DNA of 64,000 nt from Sphingosinicella terrae. GTDB taxonomy: Bacteria > Pseudomonadota > Alphaproteobacteria > Sphingomonadales > Sphingomonadaceae. The DNA is taken from NCBI RefSeq assembly GCF_003347635.1, contig NZ_QDFY01000001.1, positions 744,001 to 808,000 on the forward strand, given 5' to 3'. A model generated the notes under the pieces. It saw nothing but the letters and a program-made list of their open reading frames with translations. It searched no databases and was not told where the DNA came from. Shown here one piece after another: positions 9,046-18,507 of the stretch. The translations under genes were made by a program, and so were the position numbers. Position 1 is the stretch's first letter. The number at the start of each line of letters is the position of its first letter.

Positions 9046-10455
9046 CTATTTCGTCCCGTCGTCCCGGTAAGCAAGCTCGAAATTGCCCCAGCGGCGGCCC
9101 CCGAAATAGAGCGGCACGAAGACGTTCTTCACCGGCAAATAGCGGCCGTCGCCCAGCTCCATGCCGTAGGTGGCGAGCATCGCCTCCTTGTCGCTGGCGA
9201 TCGCCCGGCGGGTGATGTCGTCGATGAAATTGCGCCGGTTGCGGCAATATTCGGCATTCCACTTCGGGTCGTCGCTCTGCGGCTGCGATCGCTCGGTGAT
9301 GTGGGTGGGCAGATAGCCGTTGATGTCGGTCATCGCGCAGGCGATCAGCCGCGGCTCGTCCGCCATCAGCCGGTCGAGAACGGGCCGGACATGCTGGTCG
9401 GCGAAGGCGCAGAAGCGGGTCTCCCACTGGGTCGGGTTGGTCCCGGGCATCGGCACATAATTGAAGTCGAACACCGCTTCGAGGTCGACCTCGCCGCGCG
9501 CGATCCCCTTCTCGACGATGGTCTGGATCTCGCGCATGCCGTTCTTGGCGAAATCGATGAACGGCGTGTCGTCGATCTTCACGCCGCTGCTCGCCAAGGT
9601 GTCGAGCATCTCGTTGGAGAGCAATTCGAGCCGGCCGAGCCGCTCGCGGGTCGCCTTGAGCTTGCCGCCATTCTCGCGTGCATCGGCGGCGAAGGAGGAC
9701 AGGCCGCTCTTCACGCTGTCGACGCTCTGCTCGATCAGGCTGGTCGCCTGGGCGATGCCGTCGGTCTGGCGGTCGACGAGGGCGACAATGTCGGCGACGT
9801 CCTGGACCGTCTCGTTGATGCGGGAGAAGCTCGACTGGGCGACCCGGCTTTTCTCGACTCCCACCTTGATCTCGGACGTCACCGCCTCGGCTTCCCGGGT
9901 CAGCGACGCGATCGTCCCGGCAATCTCGCTGGTGGCGCTGCGCGTGTCGTGGGCGAGCTTCTTCACCTCGGCGGCGACGACGGCAAAGGAGCGGCCGGCC
10001 TCGCCCGCCCGCGCCGCCTCGATGGTCGCGTTGAGGGCCAGCATGTTGGTCTTGTTGGCGATCGTCTCGATCGCCGACGAGACGCTCTTCACCCGCGCCA
10101 TCGCTTCGGCGAAGCCGGCCATGCGGTCGCCGAGCTGGACGACGAGGTCGGTCAGGCCCGAAAAGACCCGGATCGTGTCCTCGATCGCCCCTCGGCCCTG
10201 GTCGAGCTTGTCGCGCGCCTGCTCGGCGAGCACGCGCGCCTCATCGGTCGAATCGGAGACCCGCGCCTGATCGGCGAGCAAGCGGGTGGTGACATCCTCC
10301 AGGGCATCGAGCATCTTGAGGTTGGCCGAGATGCGCTCGTTCACGCCTGCGACGAAACCGGCGACGTCGCTGCACTCGATCGCCAGCGAGCCGATGTTGC
10401 GGGCCACCGCATTGATCGCCTCACCATTGGTTTTCTCGATCGCCGAGCTCGCCAC
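9046..10455 (-). CDS. Soluble methyl-accepting chemotaxis protein
   Basis: Chemoreceptor-like signal transducer of 469 residues without any transmembrane segment, so cytosolic. The signalling domain comes first: the hairpin tip region ([20 protein letters not shown]) is at about residues 136-155, flanked by long coiled coils from 40 to 300. A C-terminal module of about 150 residues (ending [16 protein letters not shown]) resembles a Cache/PAS-like sensor, giving the reverse of the usual sensor-then-signalling order. GTG start at 10455 is supported by AGAGGGACGCAAG upstream. No che genes are nearby. It is inserted, with the GST gene, between the MoxR gene and its VWA partner. Confidence 0.9.
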   Translation of the reverse strand: MASSAIEKTNGEAINAVARNIGSLAIECSDVAGFVAGVNERISANLKMLDALEDVTTRLLADQARVSDSTDEARVLAEQARDKLDQGRGAIEDTIRVFSGLTDLVVQLGDRMAGFAEAMARVKSVSSAIETIANKTNMLALNATIEAARAGEAGRSFAVVAAEVKKLAHDTRSATSEIAGTIASLTREAEAVTSEIKVGVEKSRVAQSSFSRINETVQDVADIVALVDRQTDGIAQATSLIEQSVDSVKSGLSSFAADARENGGKLKATRERLGRLELLSNEMLDTLASSGVKIDDTPFIDFAKNGMREIQTIVEKGIARGEVDLEAVFDFNYVPMPGTNPTQWETRFCAFADQHVRPVLDRLMADEPRLIACAMTDINGYLPTHITERSQPQSDDPKWNAEYCRNRRNFIDDITRRAIASDKEAMLATYGMELGDGRYLPVKNVFVPLYFGGRRWGNFELAYRDDGTK

Positions 10456-10627
10456 CTTGCGTCCCTCTTCTGTTCTTGGATACGCATTGGACTAGCCGGA
10501 AAGGGTTGAAGGTGGATTAACCAGCCCCTTCGGCGAAGCGAAGATGCCGCCTCGGCGAAGGCCGGATCCGGTCTTTGCGTCTCCGCAGGGCGAGGAGAGA
10601 CTGACAGCGGGTGATCAATTCACCTGC

Positions 10628-11374
10628 TCAGGCCGCCTTCTCCGGCTGGAGCCGCTCCATCGGCACCTCGGCGAACATGCGCCTGCACGCCGGACGGTCG
10701 TTGATCTGGCGGATCCAGCGCAGCAGGTTGGGCGTGTCGCTCTCGTTGACGAGGTCGGCAAAGCCGAACTGCATTCCGTTGGCGATGGCGAAATTGCAGA
10801 TGTCCGCCAGCGTGTACATGTCGCCGGCCAGCCATTCGCTCTCCGCAAGGCGCGCCTCCAGCCGGCGCACGGAGACCCCGACCTTGCGCATCTCCTCGTC
10901 CAGCACCGCCTTCGGGAAGCCGTTGCGGGCATTGCGCCACTTGGTCTGCTGCTCGGGGATCGGGATGCGCTTCACCTTCTCCTCGAACTCCTCGTCGCTG
11001 ATCGCGCGCGCCATTCCGCTGATCATCCGCTCCCACCCGATGGTGGAGACGCACCAGCAGAAATATTCGTCGACCCATTTGGTCCATACCCGCATCCGGG
11101 CGCGGCCATAGCTGTCGTCCGGCCGCAGCTTCACCTCGGTCGGATATTCGTCCTCGAGATACTCGCCGATCACGGTCGATTCGGTGATCACCTTGTCGCC
11201 GTCGACGAGGGCCGGCACCTGGCCGTTCGGATTGATCGCCTTGAACCAGTCCTCGTGATGCTCGAAATTGGCAGGATTGAGGCGCACCCCTTTGAAATCC
11301 AGACCTTTCTCGTAGAGGGTAAGCAAAGGCTTGAGCGAATTGGCGCCGGGGCCGAAACTGTACAGCGTCAGCAT
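10628..11374 (-). CDS. Glutathione S-transferase family protein
   Basis: Cytosolic GST of 248 residues. The N-terminal thioredoxin-like domain runs to about residue 82 and contains the cis-Pro segment NPNGQVPALVDGDKVITEST, whose ES pair contacts the glutathione gamma-glutamyl group; the C-terminal helical domain contains the LADICNFAIAN N-capping motif. The first strand LYSFGPGANSLKP has a Ser that could activate glutathione, so it may be a beta/theta-like or Ser-type enzyme. Start ATG has GAGAGGG five bases upstream. Same strand as the chemoreceptor gene but about 170 bp apart. Substrate unknown. Confidence 0.9.
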   Translation of the reverse strand: MLTLYSFGPGANSLKPLLTLYEKGLDFKGVRLNPANFEHHEDWFKAINPNGQVPALVDGDKVITESTVIGEYLEDEYPTEVKLRPDDSYGRARMRVWTKWVDEYFCWCVSTIGWERMISGMARAISDEEFEEKVKRIPIPEQQTKWRNARNGFPKAVLDEEMRKVGVSVRRLEARLAESEWLAGDMYTLADICNFAIANGMQFGFADLVNESDTPNLLRWIRQINDRPACRRMFAEVPMERLQPEKAA

Positions 11375-11467
11375 ATCTACCCTCTCCCGATCGGTATGCG
11401 TTGCATCTCATCTCGCCGGCGCGGGATCAAGGTGGCGCAGGTGCCGACGCCGAGCTAAACCGGCAGC

Positions 11468-12649
11468 ATGTTCTTCTCCTTCGTCGACGAGCTGCGCGCC
11501 GCGGGCATTCCCGCCTCGCTGAAGGAGCATCTGACCCTGCTCGAGGCGCTGGACGCGGACGTGATCGCCGCCCGTCCCGAGGAATTCTACTATCTCGCCC
11601 GCGCCACCTTCGTGAAGGACGAAGGCCTCCTCGATCGCTTCGACCGGGTCTTCGGAAAGGTCTTCAAGGGCCTCGAGGGCGATTATCGCGACGAGGCGGT
11701 GCCGGTCCCGGAGGAATGGCTGCGCAAGGTCGCCGAGCTCTATCTGACCCCCGAGCAGATGGAGGAGATACGCGCGCTCGGCTCCTGGGAAGAGATCATG
11801 GAGACGCTGAGGAAGCGGCTCGAGGAGCAGAAGGAGCGGCACCAGGGCGGCAGCAAGTGGATCGGCACCGCCGGCACCTCTCCGTTCGGCGCCTATGGCT
11901 ACAATCCCGAGGGCGTGCGGATCGGCCAGGACGGCGGCCGCAACCGCAGCGCGATCAAGGTCTGGGACAAGCGCGAGTTCAGGAACCTCGACAGCTCGGT
12001 CGAGCTCGGTACCCGCAACATCAAGGTCGCGCTGCGCCGGCTGCGCCGCTTCGCCCGCGAGGGCGCGGCCGACGAGCTCGATCTCGACGGGACGATCGAC
12101 GGCACCGCCCGCCAGGGCTGGCTCGACATCCGCATGCGCCCGGAACGACACAATGCGGTCAAGCTGTTGCTCTTCCTCGACGTCGGCGGATCGATGGACC
12201 CCCATATCCGGCTGTGCGAGGAACTGTTCTCGGCGGCCACCGCCGAATTCAAGAATCTCGAATTCTTCTACTTCCACAACTGCCCCTACGAGGCGGTGTG
12301 GAAGGACAATCGCCGCCGCTTCGAGGAGCGCAGCCCGACCTGGGACCTGCTTCACAAATATGGCCACGACTACAAGCTGATCTTCGTCGGCGACGCCTCG
12401 ATGAGCCCCTACGAGATCACCCATCCCGGCGGCTCGGTCGAGCACTATAACGAGGAGGCCGGCTCGGTCTGGCTGAAGCGGATGGCCGACACCTATCCGA
12501 GCGCGGTCTGGCTCAACCCGGTGCCCGAGCAATATTGGGGCTATACCGGCTCGATCGGGATCGTGCGCGAGCTGATGCAGGACCGCATGTACCCCCTCAC
12601 CCTTGCCGGCCTCGACGAGGCGATGCGCACGCTGACCCGCAAGAGCTGA
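11468..12649 (+). CDS. VWA domain protein, CoxE-like (MoxR partner)
   Basis: Protein of 393 residues with a C-terminal von Willebrand factor A domain and an N-terminal helical part (MFFSFVDELRAAGIPASLKE). The metal-ion site at about residue 237 reads DVGGSMD, with Gly in place of the first Ser of the usual DxSxS; related CoxE-like proteins can carry this form. These proteins work with MoxR ATPases, most likely the product of 8118-8963. The downstream sulfotransferase begins immediately after the stop codon, so the two are translationally linked. No signal peptide or membrane anchor is seen. Confidence 0.88.
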   Translation: MFFSFVDELRAAGIPASLKEHLTLLEALDADVIAARPEEFYYLARATFVKDEGLLDRFDRVFGKVFKGLEGDYRDEAVPVPEEWLRKVAELYLTPEQMEEIRALGSWEEIMETLRKRLEEQKERHQGGSKWIGTAGTSPFGAYGYNPEGVRIGQDGGRNRSAIKVWDKREFRNLDSSVELGTRNIKVALRRLRRFAREGAADELDLDGTIDGTARQGWLDIRMRPERHNAVKLLLFLDVGGSMDPHIRLCEELFSAATAEFKNLEFFYFHNCPYEAVWKDNRRRFEERSPTWDLLHKYGHDYKLIFVGDASMSPYEITHPGGSVEHYNEEAGSVWLKRMADTYPSAVWLNPVPEQYWGYTGSIGIVRELMQDRMYPLTLAGLDEAMRTLTRKS

Positions 12650-13885
12650 GTGACCGCCCCGTCCCCGCTTCCCAATGTCCGGAAGGCGAATAGCGCCCTC
12701 GAGGCGCTGTGGCGTTCGGGCCTGTCGCCGCGCCCCCGGCTGACGGCCGAGGCGCTCGAGGCGGCCGCCCTCGCCGGAGCGCCGCGCCGGGCTCTCGGCG
12801 ACGATTCCGACTGGCGGGAGCCGTTCGAACGACTGGTGCGGTCGCTCCGCGAGGAGGCCGAACTCAGCCCGCTCGGCGAGACGATGGCGCACGGCCAGAT
12901 CGTGATGACGCTGCGCGCCCGCATGCGGGCGGTCCGGCTGTGGGAAAGGCATCACGACATCCTCGAGCGGCCGGTCCGGGCCCCGGTCGTCGTGCTCGGC
13001 CAGATGCGCTCCGGCACCACGAGGGTGCAGCGCCTGCTCGCCTGCGATCCACGCTTCGCCCACAGCCGGACGTTCGAGTCACTGATGCCGGTGCCGCTGC
13101 GCCCGAAGCCAGGCCGGCGCGATCCGCGGCGGCTGCGTGCCCGCGTCGGACTGGCGGTGCTGCGGGCGCTCAATCCCGAGATCGGGCGGATCCACCCGAC
13201 CGCGCCGGACGCCGCCGAGGAAGAATTCGGCTTGCTGAGCTACGGCTTCGGCGCAACCCAATTCGAAGCGCAGTGGCGCGTGCCCGCTTTTTCCCGCTGG
13301 TGGGAAGAAGCGGACCGCCGGCCGCTCTACCGCGCCTTCAAGACCCTGCTGCAGACCAACGGCTGGTATCGCGGCGACGATCCCGCCCGGCCCTGGCTGC
13401 TCAAGGCGCCGCAATTTCTCCAGGACCTGCCGGCCTTGCTCGACGCCTTCCCCGATGCGCGCCTCATCTGCCTGGACCGGCCGGCCGGGCAGGTCGTCGC
13501 CTCCTCATGCTCGCTGGTGTGGAATCAGATGCGAGTGCAGTCGGACGGCGTCGATCCTGGCTGGATCGGGCGGGAATGGCTGGGGAAGACCCGCCTCAGG
13601 GAGCGGATCGCGGAGCAGGCGCTGGCGGCCCGGCCGGACGTGCCGCGGATCCGCGTCTCCTACGAGGCGATGAACCGCGACTGGCGCGGTGAAACGGCCC
13701 GGATCTATCAGTTCCTCGGCATGGAGCTGACGCCGGACCTGCTGGCGCGGATGCACGCCTATCTCGCCGGGGCCAAGGCCCATCTCGGCCACCGCTACAG
13801 CCTCGATGACTTCGGGCTCGGCGCGGCCGATCTTGCCGCCGGTGCGATGCCGAGGAGGGATGACGCGCGGCAGGCGGCACGCTAA
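12650..13885 (+). CDS. Sulfotransferase-family protein
   Basis: 411 residues with the PAPS-binding sulfotransferase fold. The 5'-phosphosulfate loop is [19 protein letters not shown] (about residues 110-128); the 3'-phosphate segment is near [15 protein letters not shown]. Members of this prokaryotic group resemble omega-hydroxy fatty acid or glycan sulfotransferases; the acceptor cannot be predicted. GTG start directly abuts the VWA stop (TGA-GTG), indicating coupled translation. Tryptophan-rich C-terminal region ([27 protein letters not shown]) fits the family. The tyrS gene begins 13 bases after its stop. Confidence 0.85.
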   Translation: MTAPSPLPNVRKANSALEALWRSGLSPRPRLTAEALEAAALAGAPRRALGDDSDWREPFERLVRSLREEAELSPLGETMAHGQIVMTLRARMRAVRLWERHHDILERPVRAPVVVLGQMRSGTTRVQRLLACDPRFAHSRTFESLMPVPLRPKPGRRDPRRLRARVGLAVLRALNPEIGRIHPTAPDAAEEEFGLLSYGFGATQFEAQWRVPAFSRWWEEADRRPLYRAFKTLLQTNGWYRGDDPARPWLLKAPQFLQDLPALLDAFPDARLICLDRPAGQVVASSCSLVWNQMRVQSDGVDPGWIGREWLGKTRLRERIAEQALAARPDVPRIRVSYEAMNRDWRGETARIYQFLGMELTPDLLARMHAYLAGAKAHLGHRYSLDDFGLGAADLAAGAMPRRDDARQAAR

Positions 13886-13898
13886 GCCGCTCGCCGTC

Positions 13899-15122
13899 AT
13901 GACCGAGTTCAAGTCCGATCTCCTGCGCCGGCTCGAAGAGCGCGGCTACATCCACCAGGTGACCGACCCTGAAGCGCTGGACGCTCTCGCGGCGGCCAGC
14001 ATCGTCCCCGGCTATATCGGGTTCGACGCCACGGCGCCGTCGCTCCACGTCGGCAGCCTGGTGCAGATCATGATGCTCCGCCGCCTCCAGCAGGCCGGAC
14101 ACAAGCCGATCGTGCTGATGGGCGGCGGCACCTCCAAGATTGGCGATCCAAGCTTCAAGGACGAGGCGCGCAAGCTGCTCAGCGCCGAGGCGATCGATGC
14201 CAACATCGCCTCAATCAAGCGGGTGTTCGAGCGCTTCCTGAGCTTCGGCAACGGCCCCACCGACGCGGTCATGGTCGACAATGCCGACTGGCTCGACAAG
14301 CTCGAATATATCCCTTTCCTGCGCGAGATCGGCCAGCATTTCTCGGTCAACCGGATGCTGAGCTTCGACAGCGTCAAGCTGCGGCTGGACCGCGAGCAGT
14401 CGCTGAGCTTCCTCGAGTTCAACTACATGATCCTCCAGGGATACGATTTCCTCGAGCTGTCGCGGCGCGCGGGCTGCCGCCTGCAGCTCGGCGGCTCCGA
14501 CCAATGGGGCAATATAGTCAACGGCATCGAGCTCGCCCGCCGCGTCGACGGCGCCCAGGTCTATGGCGTCACGACGCCGCTCATCACCACCGCCGACGGC
14601 GGCAAGATGGGCAAGACCGCGCAGGGCGCGGTCTGGCTCAACGCGGACCAGCTCGCCCCCTACGATTACTGGCAGTTCTGGCGGAACACCCAGGACGGCG
14701 ACGTCGGCCGGTTCCTCAGGCTCTTCACCGATCTGCCGCTCGACGAGATCGAGCGGCTCGAGCGGCTCGGCGGCGCCGAGATCAACGATGCCAAGAAGAT
14801 CCTCGCCGACGAGGCGACGGCCATGGCGCATGGCGAGGAGGCCGCCATGGCGGCGGCGGAGACCGCCAAGGCGACGTTCGAGCAGGGCGGCACGGGTGAG
14901 GCGCTGCCGACGCTGCAGGTCGAAGGGAGCACGACCCTCGTCGATGCGATGGTCGGCCTCGGACTCGTCGCCTCGAAGAACGAGGCGCGGCGTTTGATCG
15001 CGCAGGGCGGCGCCCGCATCGATGGCCGCCCGATCGGCGAGGACGCGCCGATCGCGGTCACCTGCGACGTGCGGATCTCGGCCGGCAAGAAGAAGCACGG
15101 TCTGCTCACGCCCGCGCCGTGA
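13899..15122 (+). CDS. tyrS: Tyrosyl-tRNA synthetase
   Basis: Charges tRNA-Tyr. The 407-residue product has class I motifs: HVGS (HIGH equivalent) at residues 50-53 within [15 protein letters not shown], and KMGKT (KMSKS equivalent) at about 236-240 within [17 protein letters not shown]. The tRNA-binding S4 domain is at the C-terminus ([20 protein letters not shown]). An earlier in-frame ATG at 13806 lies in the sulfotransferase gene, so the ATG at 13899 ([11 protein letters not shown]) is preferred. The arginase-family gene overlaps its stop by four bases. Confidence 0.97.
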   Translation: MTEFKSDLLRRLEERGYIHQVTDPEALDALAAASIVPGYIGFDATAPSLHVGSLVQIMMLRRLQQAGHKPIVLMGGGTSKIGDPSFKDEARKLLSAEAIDANIASIKRVFERFLSFGNGPTDAVMVDNADWLDKLEYIPFLREIGQHFSVNRMLSFDSVKLRLDREQSLSFLEFNYMILQGYDFLELSRRAGCRLQLGGSDQWGNIVNGIELARRVDGAQVYGVTTPLITTADGGKMGKTAQGAVWLNADQLAPYDYWQFWRNTQDGDVGRFLRLFTDLPLDEIERLERLGGAEINDAKKILADEATAMAHGEEAAMAAAETAKATFEQGGTGEALPTLQVEGSTTLVDAMVGLGLVASKNEARRLIAQGGARIDGRPIGEDAPIAVTCDVRISAGKKKHGLLTPAP

Positions 15123-15946
15123 GCCCGCTCGTCCAGCTGATCGGCCTGCCGACCGACGTCCATTCCTCCTATCTCCGGGGACCCGCTTGTGCGCCGGCCC
15201 GGATCCGCGCGATGCTGGCGAGCGCCCACTCCAACCCTGCGAGCGAGCGCGGCACCGAGATCGGTGCCGAGATCAGGCTCGTCGACCGCGGCGACCTTCC
15301 GCTACGCGAGGCGCCGGAAGACGATGCGATCATCACCGGCGCGGTCGCGCAGGCGCTGCGCGAAGGGGCCGTGCCGATCGCGCTCGGCGGCGATCATTCG
15401 GTGACCTTCCCGGTGATGCGCGCGATCGCCGCCGCCCACGGGCCGGTCGACATCCTGCATTTCGACGCCCACCCCGATCTCTACGACGAGTATGAAGGCG
15501 ATCGTCGCTCCCACGCCTCGCCTTTTGCCCGCATCATGGAGGAAGGCCTGGCCAAGCGGCTCGTCCAGGTCGGCATCCGCACCCTCGGCCGCCATTGCCG
15601 CGAGCAGGCCGCGCGGTTCGGCGTCGAGATCATCGAGGCTCGGCATTTCCGCCGCGGCTGCGTCCCCACTTTCGAAGGGCCGCTCTACATCAGCATCGAC
15701 ATGGACGGATTCGATCCCTCCTGCGCCCCCGGCGTCTCCCATATCGAGCCGGGCGGCCTGACGGCGCGCGACGTGACCGACGTGCTGCTCGGACTGGAGA
15801 CGCCGATCGCCGGTGCCGACGTCGTCGAGCTCAACCCGGACCGCGACGTCAACGACATGACCGCCATGCTCGCGGCGAAGATGGTCAAGGAGCTGGCGGC
15901 GCTGGCAACGGCGTTTCCCGCGACCGCCTCTTCCGAAAAGGCTTAG
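15119..15946 (+). CDS. Arginase/agmatinase/formiminoglutamase family protein
   Basis: Mn-dependent ureohydrolase fold, 275 residues. Metal ligands are visible in GGDHSVTF (near residue 92), [13 protein letters not shown] (about 116-128) and [12 protein letters not shown] (about 194-205). The family hydrolyses arginine, agmatine or formimino compounds; sequence alone does not decide which, though the short form and the DPSCAPG motif fit agmatinase-like enzymes. GTG start overlaps the tyrS stop (GTGA), so it is coupled to tyrS. The stop overlaps that of recG on the opposite strand by three bases. Confidence 0.88.
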   Translation: MSPLVQLIGLPTDVHSSYLRGPACAPARIRAMLASAHSNPASERGTEIGAEIRLVDRGDLPLREAPEDDAIITGAVAQALREGAVPIALGGDHSVTFPVMRAIAAAHGPVDILHFDAHPDLYDEYEGDRRSHASPFARIMEEGLAKRLVQVGIRTLGRHCREQAARFGVEIIEARHFRRGCVPTFEGPLYISIDMDGFDPSCAPGVSHIEPGGLTARDVTDVLLGLETPIAGADVVELNPDRDVNDMTAMLAAKMVKELAALATAFPATASSEKA

Positions 15947-18000
15947 CCTCCGCGCAGCAGGCCGACCGCCGCGTCGCGCTCCATGAGATAGAGGAGGACG
16001 CGCGCCGCCTGTCCCCGCTCGCTGTCGAGCCCGCCGTCTCGGTCGATGAGGAGGCGGGCATCGTCCATCGCCGGCTGAGCGAGATCGGTGATCAGCTCCG
16101 GCGTCGCGAGCCGGAACTCGGCTTCGCCCGACTGGCGCGTCCCCAATATCTCCCCGGCTCCGCGAAGCCTCAGATCCTCCTCGGCGATTCGGAAGCCGTC
16201 ATTGGTGTCGCGCATCAGCGCGAGCCGGGCCCGCGCGGTCTCGCTCAAGGCGCCGCTGCGCAGGAGCAGGCAGACGCTGTGCTGGTCGCCGCGGCCAACG
16301 CGGCCGCGCAGCTGGTGCAGCTGGGCCAGGCCGAAGCGATCGGCATGCTCGACGATCATCAGCGAGGCGTTCGACACGTCGACGCCGACCTCGATCACCG
16401 TCGTCGCCACCAGGACGGCGAGGTCGCCGCGCTGGAACGCCGCCATCACCGCATCCTTTTCCGGACCCTTCATCCGGCCGTGGACGACCCCCACCCGGTC
16501 GCCGAAACGGGCGCGCAGCAGCTCGGCGCGATCCTCGGCGGCGGCGAGGTCGCTCTTCTCGCTTTCCTCGACGAGCGGACACACCCAATAAGCCTGCTTG
16601 CCCGCCTCGATGTGACGGCCGAGCGCGTCGATCACCTCGCCCAGCCGTTCGTCGCTGATCACCCGAGTCTCGATCGGCTGCCGCCCCGGCGGCATCTCGT
16701 CGAGCCGGCTGACGTCCATCTCGCCATAATGGGTCAGCGTGAGGGTGCGTGGGATCGGCGTCGCCGTCATCACCAGCAGGTGCGGCGGCAGTTCGGCCTT
16801 GCTCGCCAGCATCATGCGCTGGGCGACCCCGAAGCGGTGCTGCTCGTCGACCACGGCAAGTCCGAGCCGGCGGTAGCTGACGGCTTGCTGGAAGATGGCG
16901 TGGGTTCCGACCAGGATGTGGATCGAGCCGTCGGCGAGGCCGATCAGACAGGATTCGCGCACCCGCCCCTTCTCGCGGCCGGTGAGGATCGCGACGTTGA
17001 CCGGCAGGCCGGCCAGCTGGCGCGAGAGCGTCTCGAAATGCTGGCGGGCGAGGATCTCGGTCGGCGCCAGCAACGCGGCCTGGGCTCCCGCCTCGACCGC
17101 GGCGAGCATCGCCATGAGCGCGACCAGGGTCTTGCCCGATCCGACATCGCCCTGGAGCAGGCGCAGCATCGGCTGGTCCTGCTGGAGGTCGCCTTCGATT
17201 TCGCGGATTGCCCGCTGCTGCGCTCCCGTCGGGCCGTACGGCAGGCGCAGCCCGTCGCGAAGGACGCCGTCGCCGGCCAATGGCAGGCCTCGGCGGCGGC
17301 GCGAGCTCGCCCGCACCAGGCTCAGGGCCAGCTGGTTGGCGAAGAGCTCGTCATAGGCCAGCCGCTCGCGCGCCTTCGATGCGGCCGGATCGCGATGCGC
17401 CGTCGCCAGCGCCTCGGCCCAGTCCGGCCAGCCCCGGCTCGCCTTCAGTCTCGGCTCGATCCATTCGGCAAGCACCGGCAGCCGGGCCAGCGCCTGGGAT
17501 GCGAAATCGGCGAGGCGTCGCGCCGTCAGCCCCTCGGAAAGCGAATAGACGGCCTCGCGCTCGGGTATCTCGGCCGCCTCGCCGGGATCGACGACATGGT
17601 CGGGATGGACGATCTGCAGCTCCTGCCCGTAGCGGTCGAGCTTCCCCGAAACGATCTTCGGCTCCCCCAGCGGCAACAGCTTTCGGGCCCAGGCCGGATT
17701 GTTGAAATAGATCAGCGAGACCGGCTGGCCGTCGATATCCACCGCCTGCACCCGGAAAGGGCCGCGCGCACCGCTCTGGCGGTAGGCGCCGGCGATCAGC
17801 GGCACGGTGACGATCCGGCCGACGTCGGCCGGATCGAGCCGGTCGACGCGCTTGCGGTCGATCCAGCCGCCGGGGAGGTGGAAGAGCACGTCCAGCACGC
17901 GGTCGAGGCCGAGCCGGTGCAGCGGCTTGGCGAGCTGTGGGCCGACGCCCTTCAGCACCTCCACTTCGGCAAACAGGGGATTGAGGATTTCGGGGCGCAT
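15943..18000 (-). CDS. recG: ATP-dependent DNA helicase RecG
   Basis: Branch-migration helicase acting on stalled forks and Holliday junctions. 685 residues: N-terminal wedge/OB domain (FHLPGGWIDRKRVDRL onward), helicase lobe 1 with Walker A LLQGDVGSGKTLVAL near residue 280 and DEQH box VVDEQHRFGV near 383, lobe 2 with motif VI HQLRGRVGRGDQHSVCLLL. The frame stays open upstream to 18093, but those codons are translated repeat DNA, so I start at ATG 18000 (MRPEILNPLFAEVEVLKGVG). Convergent with the arginase-family gene; a REPIN-like repeat lies directly upstream. Confidence 0.95.
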   Translation of the reverse strand: MRPEILNPLFAEVEVLKGVGPQLAKPLHRLGLDRVLDVLFHLPGGWIDRKRVDRLDPADVGRIVTVPLIAGAYRQSGARGPFRVQAVDIDGQPVSLIYFNNPAWARKLLPLGEPKIVSGKLDRYGQELQIVHPDHVVDPGEAAEIPEREAVYSLSEGLTARRLADFASQALARLPVLAEWIEPRLKASRGWPDWAEALATAHRDPAASKARERLAYDELFANQLALSLVRASSRRRRGLPLAGDGVLRDGLRLPYGPTGAQQRAIREIEGDLQQDQPMLRLLQGDVGSGKTLVALMAMLAAVEAGAQAALLAPTEILARQHFETLSRQLAGLPVNVAILTGREKGRVRESCLIGLADGSIHILVGTHAIFQQAVSYRRLGLAVVDEQHRFGVAQRMMLASKAELPPHLLVMTATPIPRTLTLTHYGEMDVSRLDEMPPGRQPIETRVISDERLGEVIDALGRHIEAGKQAYWVCPLVEESEKSDLAAAEDRAELLRARFGDRVGVVHGRMKGPEKDAVMAAFQRGDLAVLVATTVIEVGVDVSNASLMIVEHADRFGLAQLHQLRGRVGRGDQHSVCLLLRSGALSETARARLALMRDTNDGFRIAEEDLRLRGAGEILGTRQSGEAEFRLATPELITDLAQPAMDDARLLIDRDGGLDSERGQAARVLLYLMERDAAVGLLRGG

Positions 18001-18018
18001 GCGTTCTCGGCGGGAGCC

Positions 18019-18131
18019 TTGCTTTCCCCTCTCCCATGGGGAGAGGGCAGGGTGAGGGGGTTCAGCGTCCGAGCGGATTCGCGGACGCCCCACACCCCCT
18101 CCCTACCCTCCCCCTCCAGGGGAAGGGAATC
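18019..18131. repeat. REPIN-like composite inverted repeat
   Basis: Two C/G-homopolymer-rich arms of about 40 bp (18019-18060 and about 18090-18131) form an imperfect inverted pair built on CCCTCTCCC/GGGAGAGGG-type units. Between them a 7-bp perfect hairpin, GCGTCCG...CGGACGC, spans about 18065-18089. This is the classic layout of a REP doublet. It sits between the divergent recG and sdhE genes. Confidence 0.7.
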
Positions 18132-18228
18132 AAGATCGCGAGGGTTTCGCGAGCTTATCGGACCCACTACATAGCGCCCTCACCCACCCTCCCCGGCTGG
18201 CCGCCCTGCGCCCGCCGGGCCTTCCTGC

Positions 18229-18504
18229 ATGGACGACATGGACAGGCCATCCCGCCTCAAACGCCTCCGCTTCCGTGCCTGGCATCGCGGCACCCGAGAG
18301 GCGGACCTGCTGATCGGCGGGTTCTTCGATTTCCATCATGAGAGCTGGACCGACGAAGACGTCGACTGGTTCGAGCGGCTGCTCGAGGAGCAGGACGTCG
18401 ACATCATGGCGTGGGCGATCGGAACCGCGGCCTCGCCGGCGCGCTTCGACGGGGCGATGATGGCCCGCCTCCAGCGCCTCGACTATATCAAGCATCCGGA
18501 ATAA
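18229..18504 (+). CDS. sdhE: Succinate dehydrogenase assembly factor SdhE
   Basis: Small cytosolic protein of 91 residues (88 if the second ATG at 18238 is used) that promotes covalent FAD attachment to the succinate dehydrogenase flavoprotein. The diagnostic motif RGTREADLLIGGFFD is at about residues 22-36 and the acidic helix TDEDVDWFERLLEEQDVDI follows. mfd begins three bases after the stop, so both are likely one transcript. sdhE next to mfd and recG is a recurrent alphaproteobacterial neighbourhood. Confidence 0.93.
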   Translation: MDDMDRPSRLKRLRFRAWHRGTREADLLIGGFFDFHHESWTDEDVDWFERLLEEQDVDIMAWAIGTAASPARFDGAMMARLQRLDYIKHPE

Positions 18505-18507
18505 GCA

